Positions 16,901 to 25,351 are shown, counted from the stretch's first letter. The stretch: 64,000 nt of DNA from SIG223 sp964442785 (GCA_964442785.1 CAYTZW010000001.1:16069-80068), one strand, 5' to 3'. Translations and numbers: made by a program. Notes: a model not told the origin generated them from the sequence alone.

Positions 16901-17367
16901 TTTCGATATCCTAAACTATTTAATTTTTTTGTTAAATAACTAATTTCTATTTCTTGCCCTACTTTTAAATTCAAAAAGTTTTCTTCAAATAATGACTTAG
17001 AAGGTAACTCTCTTAAAATTCCTTGAGTATAGGTTACTAACACAACAGGTTTATTTTCTAATAAAGAAGCTAAAATAAAAATTCTTTGAACGGACATTTC
17101 AGGAGAAGATGCAATACTTTCAATTCTTAAAGACTCATCAACATTAAATAAAATTGTGTTTTCTTCCCCGATTAACAAAGATAAAGAAGCACTAAATTGT
17201 TGAGCTTGATAGGCATTAGGTAAAACCACTAAAATCTTTTCTTTATTACTAAAAAAAGATGCAGCTACCAATAAAGCTTGTTGCATAATTCCATCACAAA
17301 CAACCCTTTTAGTTATCTTCATTTTTTTAATAACATCATTTTTTATTAAAATATCTTCTAATATCAT
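13918..17367 (-). CDS. mfd: Transcription-repair coupling factor
   Basis: ATP-dependent translocase that removes stalled RNA polymerase and recruits UvrA. The 1149 residues are close to the usual length. The N terminus has the UvrB-like domain, followed by the RNA polymerase-interaction domain (LNPYDYVVHEEHGIGQYIGI), the helicase motor with CGDVGFGKTEIAFRAAFKA (motif I) and the DEEQ box (LLIVDEEQRFGVEHKE), and the TRG region. GAGGAAG precedes the ATG and lies within the end of pth, two bases away, so the two are co-transcribed (as in Bacillus, where fin separates them). Confidence 0.98.
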   Translation of the reverse strand: MILEDILIKNDVIKKMKITKRVVCDGIMQQALLVAASFFSNKEKILVVLPNAYQAQQFSASLSLLIGEENTILFNVDESLRIESIASSPEMSVQRIFILASLLENKPVVLVTYTQGILRELPSKSLFEENFLNLKVGQEIEISYLTKKLNSLGYRKNLKVEQSLEYAYRGSIVDVFSINYNNPIRIEFFGDEIESIRFFDVNEQKTIELVDSISILPASDLVLNESYLQQGIERINKELVKQTKLLTSLEEKEALINNVNNNIEAIKNGEYNNSFYRYYDLLNPDSVSIVEYFNPDLSFICSYEGIKSNYHLLLEENNDFLLETSENLEFLSNLKVNLDLSYVLSKAKNKIYVNDLKEDEKDIEFLVREVTSSNGNSKLFAALITKYILDDNDIYICLCNENQIENVKLWLAENLLDKEKKIHFIKKDFNEGFEFVFEKKVFLTQNELFNTKKRSTKLYNRFKSAVALSSVSELNPYDYVVHEEHGIGQYIGIKTMKIDDIHRDYLHIVYRGNSNLYVPLEQFKLVKKYVGQEGKTPKLNSMNSTEWQKTKERIKKRVSDIADRLLELYQERTKSIGYAFSCEDELERSFDNDFPYALTLDQEKTIKEVKNDMEKPYPMDRLVCGDVGFGKTEIAFRAAFKAIKDGKQVVMICPTTILARQHYYKALERFQNFSVRIELVSRLVPTQKQNKIIEDLKKGNVNFVIGTHRLLSSDFKFKDLGLLIVDEEQRFGVEHKEKIKEMKTNVDVLTLSATPIPRTLQMALVGIRGMSQIQTPPNDRLPVQTYIIEKNDKVIKEIIERELGRNGQVFFLHNKTSDIYGLASKLSKEIPNAKVGVGHGKMNKEELEDIMLSFYNNEINVLVCTTIIESGIDIPNANTVIVDDADCFGLSQLYQIKGRVGRSDRIAYAYLLYRPKKQLSELASKRLKAIKEFTELGSGYKIALRDLSIRGAGDILGAEQAGFIDDVGIDMYMSLLEETIKEKSTDKKENKKVVKTPPVLQLDSYVPIEFASEDANKFEIYKDIEKVKTLESLFELETKIKDNYGKIIRPVMLLLEKKKIDLLSMEDCFDNINENKDYIDVILSENFSKINGIGIDLFDIVNNIDSVNINLSFRQEKIRIRILKKDDWSKKLSLLLEQISKLEKKIKII

Positions 17368-17369
17368 TT

Positions 17370-17915
17370 TTACTTCCTCTTATTATGTAAAGTCATTACT
17401 TTATTAAAAGACATCGTTAAACTATCTTGGATAATTAAAGCAGTTTCATTAATCATTTCCTTTATTTTTTCACTTTCTTCTTCTTTAAAGTTACCTAAAA
17501 CGTGATTAATGGTATTTACACCTTTATCAATACCAATTCTCACTCTTTTAAAATTCTCACTACCTAATTCTTGAATAATGCTTTTTAAGCCATTATGACC
17601 ACCAGAACTTCCTTTTTCTCTAATTTTTAAAGTTCCTACAGGCAAATCTAAATCATCGTGAATAACAATTATATCTTCAATATCTATTTTAAAAAAATTA
17701 ACTAATTTAGAAACAGCAATACCTGATAAATTCATAAAAGTTTGAGGCTTAGCAATAATAAAATCTTTACCTTTATAGTATTCACTCGATAAACCTTTTT
17801 TATCAAAAGACAAATTATTTTGCATCATAAAATAATCGACACACATAAAACCTATATTGTGTCTAGTATTTTCATATTCTTTCCCAGGATTACCTAAACC
17901 TACAATCAGTTTCAT
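17370..17915 (-). CDS. pth: Peptidyl-tRNA hydrolase
   Basis: Releases peptides from prematurely dropped peptidyl-tRNA. The 181-residue product starts MKLIVGLGNPGKEYENTRHN, with the catalytic His of the TRHNIGF motif, KPQTFMNLSG, and the Asp in HDDLDLP. The ATG at 17915 is chosen: GGAAGTG lies upstream and the longer frame would begin with a TTG inside the leader. It is directly followed by mfd. In Bacillus the gene is also called spoVC. Confidence 0.97.
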   Translation of the reverse strand: MKLIVGLGNPGKEYENTRHNIGFMCVDYFMMQNNLSFDKKGLSSEYYKGKDFIIAKPQTFMNLSGIAVSKLVNFFKIDIEDIIVIHDDLDLPVGTLKIREKGSSGGHNGLKSIIQELGSENFKRVRIGIDKGVNTINHVLGNFKEEESEKIKEMINETALIIQDSLTMSFNKVMTLHNKRK

Positions 17916-17961
17916 CTTTTCACTTCCCAACTAAAATTATACTTTATTTACATTTGAGAGA

Positions 17962-17989
17962 AAAGAAAAAAGATTTGTTTCCAAATCTT
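17962..17989 (-). terminator. Terminator after the 294-residue gene
   Basis: Minus-strand AAGATTTG-GAAA-CAAATCTT (17970-17989) followed by TTTTTTC. The GAAA tetraloop and perfect 8-bp stem make this a strong signal. It isolates the upstream gene from pth. Confidence 0.88.
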
Positions 17990-18872
17990 ATTTATCTTTA
18001 ATAATTTCCTCTTTTTGCATTTCTTTACTAATTTCACTTAATCGCTTATCAATCTTTGCTCCAAAATGCAAATCCTTAATAATATTAGAATAGCCATATA
18101 CTAAATTAGGCATAAACTTATTTGCTAAGGTTGCAATATCTAAAGGAGTTAAATTCCATCTTCTTTCTATTAAATCGAAGATATCATAAGTTTGAGATTT
18201 TTCAGTCTTATATAAAATCCATTTCAATTCATTGATATTCTCATCATCACTTGCTAAATCTTCTAGTAATAATTCAATATAATATCTTAAAGCATCTAAA
18301 GCCATATTATCTAATTTTTGGTATCTTCTAGCAACTTCACTAACCCCTACCAAACTTTTAGCACAACTTGCTAAAATTTTCTTTTTATAAATCACATAAT
18401 GCCTATCTGCAACATATTTATTACTTGGTTCTAAATTAATAGCAACCTTAATCATATTAATTAATTCAATTATCTTATAATCAAAGGAAAATTCTAAAGT
18501 TTCTTCTTCTGTTGTATATAAATTAAGGTCAACAACGTGAGTTAACTTACTTAAAACATACTCCTTAAAAGAATCTAATGAACTTAAATTCAAAAGTCGA
18601 TGTTGATTTAAACTAATATAACCTTTTTGAAAAATATTAATATATTCAGAATCTTTTAAATTCTTAATAGAGTTTTCAATTCTTTTAATCCTATAAATAG
18701 ATGCTGCATATCCAATATGTTTATTTTCAAAATCATTTTCCGTATTACAAAGGGTTAAAAATTCATTTTCACTATCTTCTAATAGTACTTTTTGATAAAT
18801 AACTAATTGTTTTAAATCCTTTAAAATTTCCAAATACATATTGGTGGTTCTTGTATAAATTTTAGATTCCAT
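17988..18872 (-). CDS. Conserved-looking protein of unknown function
   Basis: I do not recognise the family. The 294-residue protein is soluble, largely helical by composition, without a signal peptide, membrane span or obvious motif. Its central part (LASCAKSLVGVSEVARRYQK) and the C-terminal LERRWNLTPLDIATLANKFM-like stretch look like folded helical bundles. It lies between yabG and pth, where Bacillus carries veg, sspF, ispE, purR and spoVG, and it resembles none of these. The ribosome binding site is weak (GGCGGGTG). It has its own terminator. The position next to yabG suggests, but does not show, a link with sporulation. Confidence 0.7.
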   Translation of the reverse strand: MESKIYTRTTNMYLEILKDLKQLVIYQKVLLEDSENEFLTLCNTENDFENKHIGYAASIYRIKRIENSIKNLKDSEYINIFQKGYISLNQHRLLNLSSLDSFKEYVLSKLTHVVDLNLYTTEEETLEFSFDYKIIELINMIKVAINLEPSNKYVADRHYVIYKKKILASCAKSLVGVSEVARRYQKLDNMALDALRYYIELLLEDLASDDENINELKWILYKTEKSQTYDIFDLIERRWNLTPLDIATLANKFMPNLVYGYSNIIKDLHFGAKIDKRLSEISKEMQKEEIIKDK

Positions 18873-18946
18873 AAATACACCCGCCTTTTATTTATCACTA
18901 GTTAGATTATACCAATTTTTTTATCTCTTTTGTGAAAATAAATTAC

Positions 18947-18955
18947 TTATCCACA
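18947..18955 (+). other. Isolated consensus DnaA box
   Basis: TTATCCACA, a perfect match to the DnaA box, stands alone about 9.5 kb from oriC in the space between yabG and the unknown gene. It may be a DnaA titration or regulation site, or chance. Confidence 0.4.
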
Positions 18956-18963
18956 AGGGTAAA

Positions 18964-19707
18964 TTACCCTATATAAATTTTCCTTGCCACCCCTTTAGTA
19001 TCAATACCTCCTAATCCTTTACCTTTACTAACAGTATTCTCTAAAACTTTCTTAATATTCAAATATTCTAAAACGTGAGTACTAGCCGCTTGCATTGCAA
19101 TATAACAAGGGTCTAAAACATTAATATTATTCTTATCAATACCACTAGAAAAATTAGCACCACTTTCTATAATACCTTCATAATAAGACTGACAAGCCCC
19201 TGCAAAAATAATCAAAGAATCCTTATTAGGTTGGTAAACCCTAGCCTTTTTAACTGCTTCAATAAAATACTTACTATTCAAATACTCTTTTATACCATTG
19301 ACTTCTTTAACTTTATCGTGTCCCGTAATTACCAAAACATCAGGATTATATTTAACTAACAAATTAGTTATATTTTTTGGTAAATCTTCTTCCTTCATAA
19401 AAATACCTACCGCTGGAATATTCTTATTTTTATATGCCTTCAAACACCTATCTAAATATCCTTTATCGCCGTCAATATGTAAAATACTTCCTTTAACCAA
19501 ATCATCATTAAGTCGAATTTGCTCCGTTAAGACTAAATCATTATTTTCTTCTTGGTATGTTAAACTTAAATCATCTTCATAAGCATCTGCTACAAGCCTT
19601 ACATATTCTCCTTTTAAAATATATAGATTATTTCTAATATCGACGATTTTAAAAACTATATCGTGATTATACTTTTTTCTAGTAACTAAATCTCCTATTC
19701 TATACAA
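18964..19707 (-). CDS. yabG: Sporulation-specific protease YabG
   Basis: Cysteine protease that trims spore coat and related proteins in Bacillus and Clostridioides. The 247 residues show the family features: an N-terminal SH3-like part (YRIGDLVTRKKYNHDIVFKI), the HIDGD and VGI regions, VITGHD (candidate catalytic His) and FAGACQSYYEG (candidate catalytic Cys), and the C-terminal GKGLGGIDTKG. It is a little shorter than Bacillus YabG. The start is TTG at 19707, set by GGAGG eight bases upstream. That GGAGG forms part of the 3' arm of a terminator-like hairpin. Confidence 0.92.
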   Translation of the reverse strand: MYRIGDLVTRKKYNHDIVFKIVDIRNNLYILKGEYVRLVADAYEDDLSLTYQEENNDLVLTEQIRLNDDLVKGSILHIDGDKGYLDRCLKAYKNKNIPAVGIFMKEEDLPKNITNLLVKYNPDVLVITGHDKVKEVNGIKEYLNSKYFIEAVKKARVYQPNKDSLIIFAGACQSYYEGIIESGANFSSGIDKNNINVLDPCYIAMQAASTHVLEYLNIKKVLENTVSKGKGLGGIDTKGVARKIYIG

Positions 19708-19742
19708 AAAAACTACCTCCTATAATAATATAGTGGTAGTTT
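19704..19742 (-). terminator. Terminator-like hairpin carrying the yabG ribosome binding site
   Basis: Minus-strand AAACTACC (19742-19735) pairs with GGTAGTTT (19717-19710) and is followed by T residues. The 3' arm and loop contain GGAGG, the yabG ribosome binding site. It can end transcripts of the collagen-like gene and could also hide the yabG start. Confidence 0.7.
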
Positions 19743-19780
19743 CTTTATTTGTGATTATTTTTAGTCTATAAAACCAGTAA

Positions 19781-21679
19781 TTATTCTTCAGTAGTTGTAA
19801 TATCTTCAACAACAATACTAGTTAATATACGAGATGTTTCATCTAAAGTTATCGTTACTTTCTTATTATTATTTTCCTTAACATTTTCAAAAGTTTTAGT
19901 AAATACGTTTTGAGGGTCTTCTTCGTTATTCCAACCAGCAAAACTTATTTCTTCATAGTAATAATCCTCATAATAATAACTTATAGTTTCACTCATAAAA
20001 TTAATATCTATATCATATCCTGATATATTTAAAGAACAATAATCACTTATTGGATATACAGTGGTATTATCATCAATACTTGGAAAATAGTATTGGATTT
20101 CTGGGTTAACTTTAGAATATTCTACGTGTCCTACAATAGCTACAGTTTTTGGAGTTAAAATATAAGCTACTCTTGTCTTTGCATTAAATAATATAAGTTT
20201 TGTAGGACTACTATTTATGCTAAGTTCAAATATTTTAAGTTCTTCACCTTCAACTATATATTCTTTTGAAACATCTTGTAATGCACCATTTTCTCCAATA
20301 ACTACTTTATATTCTCCATATCCGTCTTTGATGATAACTGCTTTCGTTTCTTCATCATCTACTGTGATATCATACTCACCCTCGAATTTGTATTCAACAT
20401 TATTGAAAGAACAAGATTTATTATATACATCTAGATAGATTTCGTATTTTGCAATTTCATTTTCAACAATAATTTCCATATAAGCAAAATCAGAATCCAT
20501 ATAAAAATCTTCTAATTCATAATCTCCCACATAAGTTTGGTCTTCATATCTGAACATTATTTTTTTATCAGAAACAGTTACAATACTATTATCGTAATCA
20601 TTTTTATATATTCCATATACTAAAGAACTATATTCTTCTTCAATATGAGGAATTTCGGTAATTTTAATTGCACTTTTTGCATTATAAGTAAATTCTTCTC
20701 CAACTTGGAAATAAGAATAAACATCATAACCTTCTCCTTTTATATGAACTTTTAATAATCCGTCAACAATTACATAAGAAGAAAAATCTGTTAAATCCTC
20801 TTTACTCTCTGAATATAAATTTACAGCTTCAAGATTTTGATTTACAGTTCCTATTATACGACCACTAGTTCCTTCAAATTCAATAACTTGATTAACAACA
20901 TAATTATTTGCTTCTTCTGTTAAAATGATTTCTTCAAATTCATCTGAATTAGTAAAATCTAAAGTTAAATTTTTTCCGTCTATTGCAACAACTCTAGCAC
21001 CCATATCTTTTAAAGATGCACCATTGTCAATTTTGGAATTGTATTGAATTGTTAAACTATCAATTTCTTTATCTTCATTAAAAGTAATTTCTGTATATTC
21101 TGTATAATCTTTTCCTTGAACAATCGAAACATACAATCCTGCTTCTAACTCTAAATCTTTTTTATCTTCATCGATAGAGAATTGTAATACCCAACCTTCT
21201 GAAGTCTTTTTATAAATATCCTTGTTAAGAGTATCTAAATAAAAATCATTAACATTTCCTAAATCTTTACTAGGTTTTTCTTTTCCACTTAACCAAGTAG
21301 CACCTGCTTCTCCAGTGTCTCCTTTATCTCCTTTTGGTCCTTGTGATCCTGTTTCACCAGCATCACCTTTTTCGCCTTGTGCACCAGTATCTCCTTTATC
21401 TCCTTTTGGTCCTTGTGGTCCTGTTTCACCAGTATCACCTTTTTCACCTTGTGCTCCAGTGTCTCCTTTTTCTCCTTTATCTCCTTTTTCACCTTTAATA
21501 GAAGCAAGCCATTCTTCATAGGTTAAATCGGTTATTCCTGAATCAACAGCCATTAAATAAATTTGATATGTTTCACTATTATCAGGTACTTTTGTTTTAT
21601 CTTTACCACAAGCTGTTGTAACACCGACAGAACATACTAGTAATAAAGATGCTAAAACTTTTTTTAATTTATTGTTCAT
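19781..21679 (-). CDS. Collagen-like repeat lipoprotein
   Basis: Surface lipoprotein of unknown role. A signal peptide ends in a lipobox with the Cys in TTACGKD (residue 24). Residues 62-128 are about 22 uninterrupted Gly-X-Y triplets rich in GEKGDTG and GPQGPKGDK, the composition of bacterial collagen-like proteins that form triple helices. The remaining 500 residues are acidic and beta-rich, with no domain I recognise. The repeat DNA contains a 72-bp unit present twice, encoding GDKGDTGAQGEKGD(T/A)GETG(P/S)QGPK. A strong promoter and GGAGG precede the ATG, so it is probably expressed alone. Bacterial collagen-like proteins are known on exosporium and cell surfaces; this one should be membrane-anchored. 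It lies beside yabG. Confidence 0.85.
   Translation of the reverse strand: MNNKLKKVLASLLLVCSVGVTTACGKDKTKVPDNSETYQIYLMAVDSGITDLTYEEWLASIKGEKGDKGEKGDTGAQGEKGDTGETGPQGPKGDKGDTGAQGEKGDAGETGSQGPKGDKGDTGEAGATWLSGKEKPSKDLGNVNDFYLDTLNKDIYKKTSEGWVLQFSIDEDKKDLELEAGLYVSIVQGKDYTEYTEITFNEDKEIDSLTIQYNSKIDNGASLKDMGARVVAIDGKNLTLDFTNSDEFEEIILTEEANNYVVNQVIEFEGTSGRIIGTVNQNLEAVNLYSESKEDLTDFSSYVIVDGLLKVHIKGEGYDVYSYFQVGEEFTYNAKSAIKITEIPHIEEEYSSLVYGIYKNDYDNSIVTVSDKKIMFRYEDQTYVGDYELEDFYMDSDFAYMEIIVENEIAKYEIYLDVYNKSCSFNNVEYKFEGEYDITVDDEETKAVIIKDGYGEYKVVIGENGALQDVSKEYIVEGEELKIFELSINSSPTKLILFNAKTRVAYILTPKTVAIVGHVEYSKVNPEIQYYFPSIDDNTTVYPISDYCSLNISGYDIDINFMSETISYYYEDYYYEEISFAGWNNEEDPQNVFTKTFENVKENNNKKVTITLDETSRILTSIVVEDITTTEE
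21300..21494. repeat. Collagen-type triplet repeats with a 72-bp tandem unit
   Basis: Imperfect tandem DNA repeats encoding Gly-X-Y triplets; two 24-codon units differ at only a few bases. Repeats of this kind can change length by slippage or recombination. Confidence 0.85.
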
Positions 21680-21702
21680 TTTCCGTCCTCCATTTGACTA
21701 TT

Positions 21703-21731
21703 ATTATACAAAACCATTGTATAAATGTAAA
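21703..21731 (-). promoter_or_regulatory. Sigma-A promoter of the collagen-like gene
   Basis: Minus-strand TTTACA (21726-21731), a 17-base spacer and TATAAT (21703-21708), about 24 bases from the start codon. Confidence 0.75.
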
Positions 21732-21819
21732 TATTTTAGGTTATTATAAATATAGCCTATATGATAAATAATATGTTATTTTGTTTTAATTAATGTTTAA
21801 TTTATTTTAATCAAAATAA

Positions 21820-21850
21820 TAAAAAATATAGACTTTTTTTGCCTATATTT
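21820..21850 (-). terminator. Terminator after rsmA
   Basis: Minus-strand AAATATAG/CTATATTT stem with an 11-base loop followed by TTTT, just after the rsmA stop. Confidence 0.75.
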
Positions 21851-21862
21851 AATTTTTACTAT

Positions 21863-22702
21863 TTATCCTAATTTGTTGGAAATTTCTATAAAGTCTTTTA
21901 GTTCTAATTCTTCTGCTCGAACATTCTCATTTAATTTCATTTCTTCTAAGATTTTTTTCACTTTTTCTTTATCATATTTTTCTAAATTGTTGACTATTTT
22001 TTTTCTTCTCATTGCAAAAGATGTTCTTAATATATCTAAAAATAATTCTTCATTTTTTAGATTTTCGTTTTTCTTATTCAAATTAAAATTTACGACACAG
22101 GAATCTACATTTGGTCTTGGTGTAAAGATGTTTTTAGAAACGTGTAAAGCGATATGGCAATCACTGTAATAAGAAGATAAAATAGAAAGATTATTGTATT
22201 CTTTACCACCTTTTTTAGCACATATTCTTATAGCTACTTCTTTTTGCATCATTGCGGTTATGGATTTTATTTTCGTGCTTTCTTGGAATATTTTTATTAA
22301 AATCGGTGTTGTTATGTAATAAGGAAGATTAGATACTATTACTACTTTTTCATAATCTTGGAAATATTCTTCTATCACTTTATCTATATCTATTTTTAAA
22401 AAGTCTTGATTTATAACTGTTAAATTATCAAATTCTTTTAATTCATTATTTAATAAATCAATTAACTTCTTATCTATTTCAAAAGCTACTACTTTCCCTG
22501 CTTTTAAAAGTAGTCCTTCTGTTAAAGCTCCAATTCCTGGACCTATTTCAATTACTCCTGTATTTTTATCTATATTTGCTGCTTCTACTATTTTATCTAT
22601 TATTTTGTATTCGATGATAAAATTTTGCCCAAAAGACTTATTAGCAGATATTCCATAATCTTTTAATATTTGAAAAGTTCTTGAATAAGTTGCAATTCTC
22701 AT
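21863..22702 (-). CDS. rsmA: 16S rRNA dimethyladenosine transferase
   Basis: Dimethylates two adjacent adenines in helix 45 of 16S rRNA (KsgA). The 279-residue product has the family N terminus (ANKSFGQNFI), the SAM-binding motif VIEIGPGIGALTEGLL, and the catalytic NLPYYIT. The second of two close ATG codons is better spaced from AAAGGAAG; the first would be only two codons longer. The start overlaps or abuts the rnmV stop. The order tatD-rnmV-rsmA is that of Bacillus. Confidence 0.97.
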   Translation of the reverse strand: MRIATYSRTFQILKDYGISANKSFGQNFIIEYKIIDKIVEAANIDKNTGVIEIGPGIGALTEGLLLKAGKVVAFEIDKKLIDLLNNELKEFDNLTVINQDFLKIDIDKVIEEYFQDYEKVVIVSNLPYYITTPILIKIFQESTKIKSITAMMQKEVAIRICAKKGGKEYNNLSILSSYYSDCHIALHVSKNIFTPRPNVDSCVVNFNLNKKNENLKNEELFLDILRTSFAMRRKKIVNNLEKYDKEKVKKILEEMKLNENVRAEELELKDFIEISNKLG

Positions 22703-22704
22703 TT

Positions 22705-23229
22705 TCATCTTCCTTTCTGAATATCTTCTTTTGTTAATCCTAACATATTAAATTTCTTTAATAAACTTTTTCCATTTGATTTATCAATATGTAAGTTTTT
22801 ACAGATTTCTTCCCTTTTTTTAGCGGAATCTTTATTTCCTATTAGTCCTAATTCTAACATATCTTCAAGAGTAAAAGTTTGTTGATTTTCTTGATAAGTT
22901 ACTACATTTTCTAAAGCCTTTAAAATATCTTCTTTTTTAGTTTCGGCAATACCAACTTTTTTACCTTTTATCGCTTTTTCTTTTTCAATATAACAATGTT
23001 TACAATTCTTTATTCTATTTTGAATAATTTGTCTTATTCTTTTTCCTGGAAAATCAGGGTCAGTCATAATAATTATTTCTCTAGTTTTCGCTAGTTCTTC
23101 AATAAATAAAAGTGTTTCTTCACTTATTTCAGAACCATTAGTGATAATAATGTCTGCTTCTAAAAAACTTTGTAGAAAACTTCTATCAGATTCTCCTTCT
23201 ACGATTATTACTTCTTTAATCTTTTTCAT
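22705..23229 (-). CDS. rnmV: Ribonuclease M5
   Basis: Toprim nuclease that matures 5S rRNA. The 174-residue protein begins MKKIKEVIIVEGESDRSFL, the first Toprim motif, followed by MTDPDFPGKRIR (the DxD motif), and the C-terminal domain. A longer frame exists (11 more residues) but MKKIKEV fits the family and starts 14 bases inside the tatD end. The ribosome binding site is weak, suggesting coupling to tatD translation. Stop TGA. Confidence 0.95.
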   Translation of the reverse strand: MKKIKEVIIVEGESDRSFLQSFLEADIIITNGSEISEETLLFIEELAKTREIIIMTDPDFPGKRIRQIIQNRIKNCKHCYIEKEKAIKGKKVGIAETKKEDILKALENVVTYQENQQTFTLEDMLELGLIGNKDSAKKREEICKNLHIDKSNGKSLLKKFNMLGLTKEDIQKGR

Positions 23230-23995
23230 CTTTAATACCAAATAAACGTAAAGCATTTTCATACGTTTTTTCTTCTATATATTCTCTTGTTTTATTTCTC
23301 AGTAAAGCAATTTGATTAACTGTATAGACAATTAATTTAGGCTCATTCATTTTTCCTCTTAAAGGGTGTGGAGCTAAATAAGGAACATCTGTTTCCACTA
23401 ACAATTTATCAATATCAACACATTTAGCAACTTCGTGAACTTTTTTAGCATTCAAAAAAGTAACAGGACCCCCTAAAGAAATATACATTCCTAAATTAGT
23501 AAAATCCTTAATCATTTCTTTTGGTCCGCTATAGCAATGCATAACTCCTTTAGTTAAAAATTCTTTGTTTTCTTGTAAAATATTTAAAGTATCTTCTAAA
23601 GCATCACGAACGTGTAAAGAAATAGGTAATTTATATTTATAAGCTAATTTTATAAATTTAACAAAATATTCTTTTTGAACTTTTTTTTCAACATTATCCC
23701 AATGGTAATCTAAACCTATTTCTCCAATAGCCACTACTTTCTTATTTACTATTAGTTTTTCAATTTCAGAAATATAATCAATGCTTAAATCTTTAAACTC
23801 GGTAGGGTGAACACCAACCGCAACATAAACATTATGATATTTGTTAGCAATTTCTACCGCTAACTTACTACTTTCAATATCATATCCAACGCATAAAAAA
23901 CTTTTTACTCCTGCTTGTATTGCTTCTTCTAAATATTTTTCTAATTGAGAATAAATATTTTTATCATTTAAATGTATATGTGTATCAAATATCAT
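23216..23995 (-). CDS. tatD: TatD family metal-dependent DNase
   Basis: TIM-barrel hydrolase with 3'-exonuclease activity in relatives. The 259 residues include the metal motif DTHIHL at the N terminus, GEIGLDYHWD, SLHVRDA, MHCYSG, and ETDVPYLAPHPLRG. In Bacillus it follows metS (metG); here it instead lies two bases from the mnmE stop, one edge of the inferred inversion. It overlaps rnmV. Confidence 0.96.
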   Translation of the reverse strand: MIFDTHIHLNDKNIYSQLEKYLEEAIQAGVKSFLCVGYDIESSKLAVEIANKYHNVYVAVGVHPTEFKDLSIDYISEIEKLIVNKKVVAIGEIGLDYHWDNVEKKVQKEYFVKFIKLAYKYKLPISLHVRDALEDTLNILQENKEFLTKGVMHCYSGPKEMIKDFTNLGMYISLGGPVTFLNAKKVHEVAKCVDIDKLLVETDVPYLAPHPLRGKMNEPKLIVYTVNQIALLRNKTREYIEEKTYENALRLFGIKDEKD

Positions 23996-23997
23996 AT

Positions 23998-25341
23998 CTA
24001 TTTACCCAAACAAAACTTAGAAAAAATTGTATCAATAATTTCATCTTGTTTTCTCTTTCCTAGAATATCTAACAACGCATAATAACAATCTTGTAAATCT
24101 ACTGCTACTAAATCAACACTTAAACCTGCTTCATTAGCATTTATGGCATTTTCTAAACATTTCAAAGCTTGTTTTAAAAGTCCTATTTGTCTTACATTAG
24201 ATAACATTGGCTTATTTTCATAATCCTTTGAATTAATACCAATAACATTAATTAATTCTTCTTTTAAAGTATTGATATTGTCATCTTTAGCAGAAATTTC
24301 AATTCCTTCTAATTTCGTTTTTTTGTAACCTTTATCTATTTTATTTAAAACTATTATTCTCTTTTTATTTTTTGTTAATTCTAACATTTGTTTATCTTCT
24401 TCATCTTCCTCTTGTGAACTATCAAAAACTAACAAAACAACATCGGCTTTTTTTATTGCTTCTTTCGATTTACTAACTCCTATTTTTTCTACGACATCAG
24501 TGGCTTCTCTTATTCCAGCAGTATCATAAAAATGTAAAGTTAAACCATTTAAATTCATTTTTCCTTCGACAACATCTCTTGTCGTACCTGCAATATCCGT
24601 TACAATCGCTTTATCTTCTCCTAATAAAACATTTAACAAACTAGATTTACCAACATTGGGTTTGCCCACAATCGCAACTTTAACTCCTTCAGTGATTATT
24701 TTTCCCATATATCCGTCATTAAGAGTTTTTACAATTTTATTTTTCAATGAATTTAATAATTCTTTTAAACTTAATTGAGTGATTAAACTAGCTTCATCAT
24801 ACTCAGGATAATCGATGTTAACTTCTATTAAAGACCTAATATCTAAAATATCATCTACTAATTCATTTATAACATTAGAGGTATTTCCTTTTAAAGAATT
24901 AATAGCGACTGAAACATTACTTTCACTTGTAGCCATTATCATATCGTGAATGGCTTCGGCTTGAATTAAATCTAATTTTCCATTTAAGTAAGCCCTTTTG
25001 GTGTATTCTCCTTTTTCTGCCATTCTTGCACCATTTTTTATTAATTCCTTTAAAATATTGTTAACAATAAACATACCACCGTGGCAATTTATTTCTACTA
25101 AATTTTCACCAGTATAACTTCTTGGTGCACGATAAATTCCCACCATTACTTCATCGATAATAGTGCCATTATCATTATCTTTTATAAAACCATAAACCAT
25201 CGAATGACCGACAACATTTTTTAAATCTTTAGAAAAAATCTTTTCGACTAAATCAATAGCGTATTCTCCACTTACTCTTATAATCGCTAAAGCAGCATTC
25301 ATTGGAGGAGTTGCCAAAGCAACAATAACATCATTTTCCAT
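23998..25341 (-). CDS. mnmE: tRNA uridine-5-carboxymethylaminomethyl modification GTPase
   Basis: Works with MnmG on U34 of several tRNAs. The 447 residues comprise the tetrahydrofolate-binding N domain, a helical domain with an inserted G domain (GKPNVGKSSLLNVLLGEDKA, then DIAGTTRDVVEG and NKID), and the essential C-terminal Cys motif FCLGK. In Bacillus mnmG follows mnmE directly; here the partner lies 23 kb away behind metG. A GNAT gene precedes it. Confidence 0.97.
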   Translation of the reverse strand: MENDVIVALATPPMNAALAIIRVSGEYAIDLVEKIFSKDLKNVVGHSMVYGFIKDNDNGTIIDEVMVGIYRAPRSYTGENLVEINCHGGMFIVNNILKELIKNGARMAEKGEYTKRAYLNGKLDLIQAEAIHDMIMATSESNVSVAINSLKGNTSNVINELVDDILDIRSLIEVNIDYPEYDEASLITQLSLKELLNSLKNKIVKTLNDGYMGKIITEGVKVAIVGKPNVGKSSLLNVLLGEDKAIVTDIAGTTRDVVEGKMNLNGLTLHFYDTAGIREATDVVEKIGVSKSKEAIKKADVVLLVFDSSQEEDEEDKQMLELTKNKKRIIVLNKIDKGYKKTKLEGIEISAKDDNINTLKEELINVIGINSKDYENKPMLSNVRQIGLLKQALKCLENAINANEAGLSVDLVAVDLQDCYYALLDILGKRKQDEIIDTIFSKFCLGK

Positions 25342-25351
25342 TTTTACACTC

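Noticed and set aside
21300..21494. Spaced repeats resembling a CRISPR array
   Set aside because: The repeats are contiguous coding triplets without unique spacers of constant length.
21315..21521. Repeat-rich reading frames on both strands within the collagen-like gene
   Set aside because: They are shadows of the Gly-X-Y repeats (for example repeated SPFGPC on the plus strand) and have no ribosome binding site.
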